Shown: piece by piece, positions 51,940-59,225 of the stretch | Position numbering within the stretch: the stretch's first letter is position 1 | How the letters are laid out: every line of letters begins with the position of its first letter | Source of the DNA: JBFWNG01 sp050251195 | Lineage (GTDB): Bacteria; Bdellovibrionota_B; Oligoflexia; Oligoflexales; Oligoflexaceae | Direction: 5' to 3' | NCBI GenBank assembly: GCA_050251195.1 | Contig: JBFWNG010000002.1 | Coordinates: 619,712-683,711 of the forward strand | Length of the DNA: 64,000 nt | Translations under genes and position numbers: made by a program | The notes under the pieces: generated by a model | Databases searched by the model: none | What the model saw: only the letters and a program-made list of their open reading frames with translations | What the model was told of the DNA's origin: nothing

Positions 51940-53013
51940 ATGGAATCGAACGGAACTTTTTTTATAACATTAAGAACGACTGTGGCATTGTTGCTCATGG
52001 GTTTTAGCGCTTCGTGCATGAAGCCTATCTCCGCGAAAGAAGACGGGGCGACGGGCAGCGTCATCTTTGGAGTTTCGGGCCTAGACAAACTTGATCCGCA
52101 AATTCACAGGTTCAAGGTGGAGGTAGCCTCACTGCAGACCATGCAGGCTCTCGTTGGCGAAAATGAGCAAAGTTTGACTTTCGACCTCAAGGAAGAACTT
52201 GTCATTGATGGAATAAATATTGGTCCGAAAGAATTTAAGGTCTCCGTGGTCGACAAAGACGATTCGAGCAAGGCGTATTACTCTGGAACCGCTCGACACT
52301 GGGTTCAAATCGGTTCTCAGAAAATTGCGCAGCCCGTGGTCTTAAAGAAAATTAACTTGGAGCAAAATCTTATTGATTTAGTAGCGAATGTTAAGCTTCG
52401 ATTAGATTCGAAAGAGCCTAAAGAAATCGTTCTTCCCGATGACGTAAAAACAGCCATGGAAGAGGGCAACTGCGGAGTTTGTCACAAAGACGGCGCAAAC
52501 AATAAAATTTATCTGAAAACTTTCCCGTTCAGTTCGGATCGTCCAGAGTTGAACTCTTTGCCAAAACTAATCGAACGCATGGCCAAGGCGGTAAATGTTG
52601 ATTTAGATCCCGGCAACGAGGTTAAAGACATGCCGCCAGGACCCGATCTTAGTCCGGAAAGCGTGTCGGCGATTACAGAATGGTATAAGAGCATAGATTC
52701 TCAGGGCGACGAACAAGACATTGGTCTGCTGCCGATTGATTTGGTGAAGCTTACTTGGAAAGCCGAAAACCTTGATCTGTCAGGTTCTGTTGAATTAAAA
52801 AAAGTGAGCCCGGGATTGTACGAAGGCGTCATGACCAAGGTACCCGAAGGAGAAAACATTCTTGCAACCATAACCGTGGGAAATGGCGACACGATGTACG
52901 TTACGGACGAAGCTTTGTCTCCGAAGTCAGCGGAGATGGACAAGCTCATGGAGTACGAAGTTAAGATACCAAATAAGGACGCGTCCGTTATTCTAGACGT
53001 CGTGATTGAATAA
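51940..53013 (+). CDS. Mono-haem c-type cytochrome lipoprotein
   Basis: 357 residues; lipobox FSASC. Residues 30-140 look like an immunoglobulin- or carboxypeptidase-like beta domain (KFKVEVASLQ, GPKEFKVSVVDKD). A single CxxCH (CGVCH near 180) follows, with a Met in EVKDMPPGPDLS as the likely second ligand, as in cytochrome c domains. The C-terminal 100 residues are again beta-rich. A periplasmic redox role is likely. The YceI gene begins 28 bases later, and both are preceded by a ribosome site (CAGGAGG; AAGGAAAG). YceI-like proteins are often found with redox proteins. Confidence 0.8.
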   Translation: MESNGTFFITLRTTVALLLMGFSASCMKPISAKEDGATGSVIFGVSGLDKLDPQIHRFKVEVASLQTMQALVGENEQSLTFDLKEELVIDGINIGPKEFKVSVVDKDDSSKAYYSGTARHWVQIGSQKIAQPVVLKKINLEQNLIDLVANVKLRLDSKEPKEIVLPDDVKTAMEEGNCGVCHKDGANNKIYLKTFPFSSDRPELNSLPKLIERMAKAVNVDLDPGNEVKDMPPGPDLSPESVSAITEWYKSIDSQGDEQDIGLLPIDLVKLTWKAENLDLSGSVELKKVSPGLYEGVMTKVPEGENILATITVGNGDTMYVTDEALSPKSAEMDKLMEYEVKIPNKDASVILDVVIE

Positions 53014-53040
53014 CAACTGTAAACTTTAAGGAAAGAAATA

Positions 53041-53544
53041 ATGAAAACAAAAATTATGGGTAACTTATTGGTGGCATTTTTGGGAGCTGCGTTGGCCGGC
53101 AAGGGCTTCGCAACCCCTGAGGCAATGGCAAAGGTAACGCTATTCCCGGCAGGCTCTTTTGAAGCAAAAACGAGCTCTGTCATTGGAACGCTCAAGAAGG
53201 CTGGAACCGCCTACACAGGAAATGAAATCAAAATTCCTGTCGAGACGCTCAAGACGGGCATTAGCTTGCGCGACAAACACTTAGGAGAAAAACTCGAAGC
53301 GAAAAAGTTCCCTTACATCATCGCCAACAACATCAACGCTACAGGTGATAAGGGAAAAGCCAACATTCAGATTTCCGGTGTGACAAAAGAAGTTGATTTT
53401 GAACTGAAGGACCTTGGCAATAATACGGCACAAGTTATTTTCACCTTAAATCTGCCAGACTTCAAGATCGAAGGCATCAGTTACAAAGGCGTCGGCGTTG
53501 AAGACAAGACTGAAGTTACGGCGATAGTCCCCTACGAGGGATAA
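53041..53544 (+). CDS. YceI-family periplasmic protein
   Basis: 167 residues with a signal peptide ending FAT. The YceI signature ISLRDKHLGEKLEAKKFPYI and the final KDLGNNTAQVIFTLNLPDFK strands identify the lipocalin-like fold, which binds polyisoprenoid or amide lipids. It lies directly after the mono-haem lipoprotein gene. YceI domains are known to be fused or linked to cytochrome b561 and other redox proteins, so quinone or isoprenoid handling is a reasonable inference. Confidence 0.88.
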   Translation: MKTKIMGNLLVAFLGAALAGKGFATPEAMAKVTLFPAGSFEAKTSSVIGTLKKAGTAYTGNEIKIPVETLKTGISLRDKHLGEKLEAKKFPYIIANNINATGDKGKANIQISGVTKEVDFELKDLGNNTAQVIFTLNLPDFKIEGISYKGVGVEDKTEVTAIVPYEG

Positions 53545-53632
53545 AGGAACCCCGTCCATGATCATTGCACTGTGGACGAAATCCCTGGTACAATTATAGG
53601 AACCGATCCCATATTAAGCAGAAAGGTTCCCA

Positions 53633-54694
53633 ATGTATCAGCATCTTTTGGTCATTCTCGCCCTCTTCGTGTGTGCCTGTAAACAAAGCGGCAACAACTC
53701 CCAAATTAAAGAAGTACACGAGGGCGAATTCATCCCCAACGACAATCCGTGCAAAGCCAATGAGACACAATACATCTTTGGGATGGGAGATACAGGTCTA
53801 GCCATCACAAGGGAAGATATTGCCTTGGAAGGCGAAATATCCCCCGGCAAGGTTATGTTAGAGGGATGGGAACGCATGAAGATCGACCTCTGTGAGTCTG
53901 CCGACGGTACTATGCGTATTGAGCGTGCGTTCAAACAGCTGCCTCGAGCGGGGGGCTGGATCACGACGGGTACTATTTTTAAACCGTCCCCCAATGACGT
54001 GCAAAGAGGTGTTGAGCAAGCCCTGTTCAACCAAGACCTGACAGAGGTATTCGTGACATTCTACAACGAAGAGAACCCAGGACAATCCTACCTTCTTAAA
54101 GGCAACATGACGAAAAAGGGAAAAGAGAAGTGCAAGGATGGGGTTCCGAACAACGTAGAGCCAAAGATCTATTGCGAGCATTTCCTCTCTCTATCGCCTT
54201 ACGACGCGAGCGTCCCTTCTCCAGTACCAACGAAGGTCGTACCTCTTGAAGAAGGTAAACCCGCGCCTGTCGAACTGGGAGAACTCGTTGACTTTGATCC
54301 GTTCGTTCCCAGGTACACGGAGCGTCGTAAGATGATTGACCGGTCGGGAATAAAGCTAAAAATTTGGTATGGCTTTGCAGGCAAGCCGGGACTTTACTTG
54401 TCTTATAAATTCTCAAAAGTTGAGCTTTGGGATAACCACCTGCCTGAGCCGGTTCACATTTTGGTGACGGAAGATCAAGTAAGCAACGTTGCAAAAACTA
54501 TGACGTCCCATCACGGGTTAAACGACAAATTCAAATTTATTTTTCCTCATGGAACCTATATTTTTCGAAGCTCGCAGGACGGAGATTCTCTGTTGGAAGC
54601 AGACTATAATGACCCCACCATTACGGATAGTTCTGCCGGAGCTCCCTGCCCTGGTAAATATTTACAAGAATGCGGAATAGATTTTACGGACTAA
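53633..54694 (+). CDS. Lipoprotein, unknown function
   Basis: 353 residues; the signal peptide ends in the lipobox VCAC. AGAAAGG precedes the ATG. The mature protein has several Cys, a Pro/Val-rich linker (ASVPSPVPTKVVPLEEG), and a beta-rich C-terminal part. No family is recognised. It follows the YceI gene by 88 bases in the same direction and is convergent with the dehydratase gene. Confidence 0.62.
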   Translation: MYQHLLVILALFVCACKQSGNNSQIKEVHEGEFIPNDNPCKANETQYIFGMGDTGLAITREDIALEGEISPGKVMLEGWERMKIDLCESADGTMRIERAFKQLPRAGGWITTGTIFKPSPNDVQRGVEQALFNQDLTEVFVTFYNEENPGQSYLLKGNMTKKGKEKCKDGVPNNVEPKIYCEHFLSLSPYDASVPSPVPTKVVPLEEGKPAPVELGELVDFDPFVPRYTERRKMIDRSGIKLKIWYGFAGKPGLYLSYKFSKVELWDNHLPEPVHILVTEDQVSNVAKTMTSHHGLNDKFKFIFPHGTYIFRSSQDGDSLLEADYNDPTITDSSAGAPCPGKYLQECGIDFTD

Positions 54695-54730
54695 GCGTCA
54701 CTTGCGAGAGACCGAAATCCATAGCGTCGC

Positions 54731-55645
54731 TTAGGGTGACGAGGTAAAGCAGTCATATAATACGTCTAGTGCTAGATTACCGCCTGTTAAAATACAGGCG
54801 ATTTCTTTTTCAGGATATTCCCGCATCAGTTTTAGGCTAGCGGCCAAAGCGGCTCCGGCGGCACCTTCGCAAATGAGCTTTTGCTGATACGCAAGGAGAC
54901 CGATTGCTTGTCTCACTTCTTCCAGGGATACGACCAGGCTTGCTTTGACCATTTTGTGAACTTTTTCAAAAACTTCAGGCAAAACTTCTGGAGTGCCGAT
55001 AGCATCGACAAAGGACGGAATGCGCTCAATCCTCATGGGTTTGCCGTGGGCCATCGATGCTGCGAGAGGAGCGGCTGTTTCTGGTTCGCAAGCATACAGT
55101 TCGACATCGGGCTTGAGCCTTTTGAGCGCTTCACCAATTCCAAGCGTCAAGCCGCCGACACCAAAGGGTACGACAACAGCATCGATCGACGGACGTTCTT
55201 CTAAGATCTCCGCAGCGATCGCACCGTAGCCTTCGCGAAGTCCTGGCGTGAAAGCAGGATGAATAAAAAGGCCGTTAGGGATAGTGTCGAAGCTCTTAAC
55301 GCGAACCATTTCCCATACTTTGTCGAATGGAAGCTCAACAACTCTTGCGCCAAGTCGTCTGATAGCGGCTTTCTTTATTTCAGGTGCGGTGTCGGGGACG
55401 AATATTTCACATTTCACATTCAGGGACTGAGCGGCGAATGCCACAGACTGGGCCATGTTGCCGGCACTGGCCGCGTAAAGACCGGCTTGGATTTGCTCTC
55501 GCGAAGCCGCTTCGACGGCCGAGAGAACGCCTCTCAATTTATATGAACCAAAAGGCTGAAGATTTTCCGGTTTTAGGAAGACCTTTCCGCCCGAGTTGTG
55601 TGAAAGGCGAAGAAGCGGAGTTCGTAAGATGAGGTTCGTTTTCAC
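54731..55645 (-). CDS. PLP-dependent serine/threonine dehydratase-like enzyme
   Basis: 304 residues. The PLP lysine is in FGSYKLRG, the phosphate-binding loop resembles FGVGGLTLGIG, and the fold type II order is intact (RTPLL near the start, LTGGN near the end). Members deaminate Ser, Thr or 3-hydroxyaspartate. The length is that of the catalytic domain only, without an ACT domain, so allosteric control is absent. It begins with GTG one base after the stop of the OCD-like gene. The pairing with an OCD gene also occurs in ectoine, beta-hydroxyaspartate and diaminopropionate pathways. Confidence 0.85.
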   Translation of the reverse strand: MKTNLILRTPLLRLSHNSGGKVFLKPENLQPFGSYKLRGVLSAVEAASREQIQAGLYAASAGNMAQSVAFAAQSLNVKCEIFVPDTAPEIKKAAIRRLGARVVELPFDKVWEMVRVKSFDTIPNGLFIHPAFTPGLREGYGAIAAEILEERPSIDAVVVPFGVGGLTLGIGEALKRLKPDVELYACEPETAAPLAASMAHGKPMRIERIPSFVDAIGTPEVLPEVFEKVHKMVKASLVVSLEEVRQAIGLLAYQQKLICEGAAGAALAASLKLMREYPEKEIACILTGGNLALDVLYDCFTSSP

Positions 55646-55646
55646 G

Positions 55647-56636
55647 TCATAATCCCTTCAGGTCGACAAGGGTTCCAACTCCCTTGTGACGAGCTACTTT
55701 GTCGATGTAGTTTGCCGCGAAAATATCTTCGATGCCCAGTCCCACCGATTTGAAAACGGTGATTTCGCGACCGTTCCTTCGGCCAGAAATTCTGCCCGCT
55801 AAACATTCTCCTATCTCGCCCATTATGGTGCTTTCACTGAGGGTGGCATTTAAAAGAGGTAAGGAAATTTCACTGGCCTCAACGCTACATGCCGCTCTAG
55901 AATCCAGAAAAATGCTGAGGTTGGAGGAGTCATGGATATTTATTTCTCTATAACCTGGCCTGCATGCTCCTACGGCATTAACGTGCGCTCCTTCGGGAAT
56001 GTCCTTCACGTCAATGAGGGGTTCGGGACTGGATGTGCAAGTGACTATGACATCTGCTTGAGCGATCGCATCGAGAGGAGATTTCGCCTTAATAACACCA
56101 AGCGAAAGGGAATCGCGCAGGACCCTAGCTAATGACTCCATTGAGTCGGACGATCGGCTGAAAATCAAGATACGTTCAAACTGCCTCACTCGGGTCAACG
56201 CTAGCGCGTGCTCAAAGGCTTGCCTTCCAACGCCGATGAGCGCGAGGGTTTCAGAGCTAGACGTCGCCAATATATTCGTGGCGACGGCGCTCACGGCGGC
56301 AGTTCGTATGGCAGTCAGCGTGGAGCCTTCCAATATCGTTCGAACCATCCCTGTCGCCGAATCTAGTAATGTTACCGTGCCTTGGTGAGGATTAAGACCG
56401 GAGAATTTGTTTTCCGCAAATACGGATACCGTCTTAAAACCAAGAAGCCCTTCTTCAGGGTCTGAGCCCGCCATATACCCTAAAGCCTGATGCTTTGCGT
56501 GTTGGATAACATGTCGCGGATAATTCTTTGCCGCACCAAGAGAATAGGACCTCAAAGCATCGGCCATCGCATTTTGCAACCCGACATGATCCATGCAACT
56601 TAAAATGTCTTCAGAGCTCAAAATTAAGGACTTCAA
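55647..56636 (-). CDS. Ornithine cyclodeaminase/mu-crystallin-family protein
   Basis: The TTG at 56636 is proposed as start: AGGA lies 5 bases upstream, and 329 residues is normal for the family. The frame to 56768 would overlap the aldo/keto reductase gene by 158 bases. The TLLDSATGMVRTILEG segment and the NAD-binding IGVGRQAFEHAL are typical. The family includes cyclodeaminases, alanine dehydrogenases, imine reductases and SbnB-like enzymes, and the reaction cannot be fixed here. It overlaps the end of the reductase gene by 26 bases and is followed by the dehydratase after one base. Confidence 0.85.
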   Translation of the reverse strand: MKSLILSSEDILSCMDHVGLQNAMADALRSYSLGAAKNYPRHVIQHAKHQALGYMAGSDPEEGLLGFKTVSVFAENKFSGLNPHQGTVTLLDSATGMVRTILEGSTLTAIRTAAVSAVATNILATSSSETLALIGVGRQAFEHALALTRVRQFERILIFSRSSDSMESLARVLRDSLSLGVIKAKSPLDAIAQADVIVTCTSSPEPLIDVKDIPEGAHVNAVGACRPGYREINIHDSSNLSIFLDSRAACSVEASEISLPLLNATLSESTIMGEIGECLAGRISGRRNGREITVFKSVGLGIEDIFAANYIDKVARHKGVGTLVDLKGL

Positions 56637-57510
56637 AATGTTCCTTTCTTCGAGGTCCGATAACAGCTGCGCAAACGCCGCTTGTTCGAAGAACATGTTG
56701 CAAGGCCATTGCGGATGCAGTGCTATTCTGTTGTTCAGCGGACCTAAGTAAGCCATCGACGGTTTCAAAGGTTGAAAGAGTGAGGTAATTCAAATATGGG
56801 GTAGGGCGAAGATTTAACCTGCTCCCGACAGGCGCTGGTTCATTGAGACGGTATTTTCCAGACAAGAGGCCCCCAGCAAGGGGACTGTAGGCCACATAGG
56901 AAATGCTATTTCTTTCCAGTAAAGGAAACAGGTGTTCCCGATCCCTCTGTTGCAGCAAATTAAATTCGTTCTGCACATATCGAACTTTTTCTCTAATTTT
57001 GTCGTCAGCGGCAGCAAGAAACGCTTGTACATACGCCGCGTCAACGTTCGACAGCCCAATGCAACCTACGTCGCCTCGCTCCATCGAAATCCTCAATGCT
57101 TCAAGTGTCTCGTCCATCGGAGTTTGACGATCGGGTTCGTGCAGGTAGTAGACGTCAATACATTCTCTACCTAAACGCCGAAGAGACCTTTCTACGTGAA
57201 AAGAGATTTCTTTCCGGCTCAACGGGCGATCGCCAACTGTAAGTCCCGCGGGGTTTCCCACTTTCGTGGAGATTCTCACTTTGTTTCGGAAGTCCGCTTC
57301 CTGCTTCGCAAGCCACCTGCCGAGCATGACTTCGCTTGCGCCGCCTCCGTACGTATTAGCTGTATCGAACTGAAATATTCCGCGTCTCCTGGCTTCGTCC
57401 AAAAGACAATGTGCCTGGGCCTCATTCTCCCCGTGACTTCGGAGTTCGGGAATGCTTCCGATGCCGCCAAAGTTGCCGCAGCCGAAGATTATTTTGTCAA
57501 ATTTTTCCAT
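56611..57510 (-). CDS. Aldo/keto reductase
   Basis: 299 residues. The (beta/alpha)8 family is shown by FDTANTYGGGASE with the catalytic Asp and Tyr, KVRISTKVG with the Lys, and YYLHEPD with the His. The C-terminal NADPH-binding region is present but short. It is the first gene of a three-gene operon with the OCD-like and dehydratase-like enzymes. It may reduce an aldehyde formed in the same route. A LysR gene lies upstream in the same direction. Confidence 0.88.
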   Translation of the reverse strand: MEKFDKIIFGCGNFGGIGSIPELRSHGENEAQAHCLLDEARRRGIFQFDTANTYGGGASEVMLGRWLAKQEADFRNKVRISTKVGNPAGLTVGDRPLSRKEISFHVERSLRRLGRECIDVYYLHEPDRQTPMDETLEALRISMERGDVGCIGLSNVDAAYVQAFLAAADDKIREKVRYVQNEFNLLQQRDREHLFPLLERNSISYVAYSPLAGGLLSGKYRLNEPAPVGSRLNLRPTPYLNYLTLSTFETVDGLLRSAEQQNSTASAMALQHVLRTSGVCAAVIGPRRKEHFEVLNFEL

Positions 57511-57682
57511 GGTAACGGTCCATCGACAAGTTATGCCGACCGGTATTTACTCATTTCTTTGTGGTTTAATAAATAGAATAAAAGTGTACATTTGGTCTCC
57601 AATAGAGAACAAGTGTGACGCTCAACATGACGTGGCTGCCCGTCTGACGTCGCTGTCTTCCTGACGTTGCTATTCCCGGTCC

Positions 57683-57709
57683 GTCATCCTGAGCGTAGCG
57701 AAGGATCTC
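57683..57709. repeat. Dispersed 27-base repeat, copy 2
   Basis: gtcatcctgagcgtagcgaa followed by ggatctc; identical to 31437-31463 except one base. It lies 7 bases from the end of the LysR gene, in the gap before the reductase operon. Confidence 0.8.
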
Positions 57710-57715
57710 CCACAG

Positions 57716-58582
57716 TTAAAAGATCCCGCTTTTCACAAGTTTTACCAGATTCCGAACGGCCGACGAGGTGTCCGAGCCAACGCGCTGTACAAGGTAAACC
57801 TCGCGATAGACGGCCTTAAACCCCCTCGGAAGAGGAATACTAACAAGGTGCTTATCCTTAGGACGATCAACGTTAAAGGCCTTAGCTACGAATTGCGGCA
57901 TGAATATAGCGCAAGTTCCCTTACCAACCATTGCCAACGCGGTGGATAAGAGTTCCGCAGAATGAACTACCAGGCGCGGAAAGCTGGCCTCCGGCCAACC
58001 GTCAAGACCTCTGGCTGCGGAAGGAACGGTTTCCAAAGGTAAAGTAGGGGCTACGAACGGTAGATTTTCAATACCCGGGTAATCGAGGCTTTCTCGAGCG
58101 AAGATACCCATCTGCACACGGCCCAGACGAACTCCGTCGAGGCCGGCTCTTGGAATGTGGTCGTAGGTCAGTCCCAAGTCGACGATGCCTTGTTCCAAGG
58201 CTTCTTCCATCCTTCCCGGAAGTAGGTCGCGGCAAAAGAGCGGAACGTCACCCATACCGGAGGTCCAGTTTGGTGCTAGAAGATAGGTGGAAAATGTTTC
58301 ATGCGTGGCGATTCTCAGGGGCTGTTGTATCGGCGTCTCCCTCGCAAACAATCTCTTTTCAGCCTCAAGAAAGGCTCTAGCCTTTTCATAGAAAGCCTGG
58401 CCCCTAGGTGTGATGACAATATTGCGGCCGTCGAGCAGGTAGAGAGGAAATCCTAGCTCATCCTGCAAAACCTGTAACGATTTGTGAAAAGCGCCGTGGG
58501 AGGTCTTCATCGCCTCCGCGGCTTTACGAAGGTGCTTGGTTTGCACTAAGGCTACAAATTGTCTAAGTCTGTTGGTTTCCAT
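57716..58582 (-). CDS. LysR-family transcriptional regulator
   Basis: 288 residues. The N-terminal HTH (HLRKAAEAMKTSHGAFHKSL) is followed by a complete effector domain with PGRMEEALEQG and ARGLDGWP, shared with the LysR at 3649-4554. It lies upstream of the reductase/OCD/dehydratase operon in the same direction, 205 bases away, so it may control it, although LysR genes more often face their target. The ligand is unknown. Confidence 0.87.
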   Translation of the reverse strand: METNRLRQFVALVQTKHLRKAAEAMKTSHGAFHKSLQVLQDELGFPLYLLDGRNIVITPRGQAFYEKARAFLEAEKRLFARETPIQQPLRIATHETFSTYLLAPNWTSGMGDVPLFCRDLLPGRMEEALEQGIVDLGLTYDHIPRAGLDGVRLGRVQMGIFARESLDYPGIENLPFVAPTLPLETVPSAARGLDGWPEASFPRLVVHSAELLSTALAMVGKGTCAIFMPQFVAKAFNVDRPKDKHLVSIPLPRGFKAVYREVYLVQRVGSDTSSAVRNLVKLVKSGIF

Positions 58583-58718
58583 CCAAACCCCTGACTATTT
58601 TAACAGAACCATGCCGGTTTTGAATAGGCCTCGACGTTTCTCAAGGAGGCGATCGAGTTCCTCTACGCCACATAAACGCGATAATGAAGTAAGGAACTCG
58701 ACCGAAAGGGGGGCTTCG

Positions 58719-59108
58719 TTAATTGCTCTTAGCAACTTTGCAAGTAAACTTTGTGTAGATATCGCTTTCAAGCGACAAAAACGCTAGATAAGTTGTTTCG
58801 CAACCGGCTCGATTACAAAATGTTGCAACTGAAACCTTCAGAAGATCGGGCTCGTTGCTATCAGGAACTACATACATGTAATCGGTTTGCTGAAATTCCT
58901 GGGCGATAATGGAATAGGTCGTCGGCAGCTCTAGGTGTAGGCGCGGCCCATGGATGGTCACTGTCGCTTGCTCCTCGTCAATATGCTTGATTTCGATTTT
59001 TTTCAATTTACTGAGACCAAGCTCCTCGCAGTTTAGATCTGCCGGGATTGGTGCAGCGTAACTTGCTCCTGAAACAAGAAGTCCAATGAGAATGCTCAAT
59101 TTTTTCAT
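58719..59108 (-). CDS. Small secreted protein, unknown
   Basis: 129 residues; signal peptide ending SYAAP. The mature part is beta-rich with four Cys, including FCNRAGCETTYL, which matches GCGFAGCDYS of the 26626-26973 protein in place. GGAGAG precedes the ATG. It is a stand-alone gene. No known family. Confidence 0.65.
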   Translation of the reverse strand: MKKLSILIGLLVSGASYAAPIPADLNCEELGLSKLKKIEIKHIDEEQATVTIHGPRLHLELPTTYSIIAQEFQQTDYMYVVPDSNEPDLLKVSVATFCNRAGCETTYLAFLSLESDIYTKFTCKVAKSN

Positions 59109-59225
59109 AAAAACTCTCCTCCATAAATTGTGCTGTCCGTCAGCAACTTGCTAAGTTTTATACAAGACGAGTCTGAATTAGTGAAATTAATATATATTAT
59201 GATGCGATTAGAATGGCTAATAATG

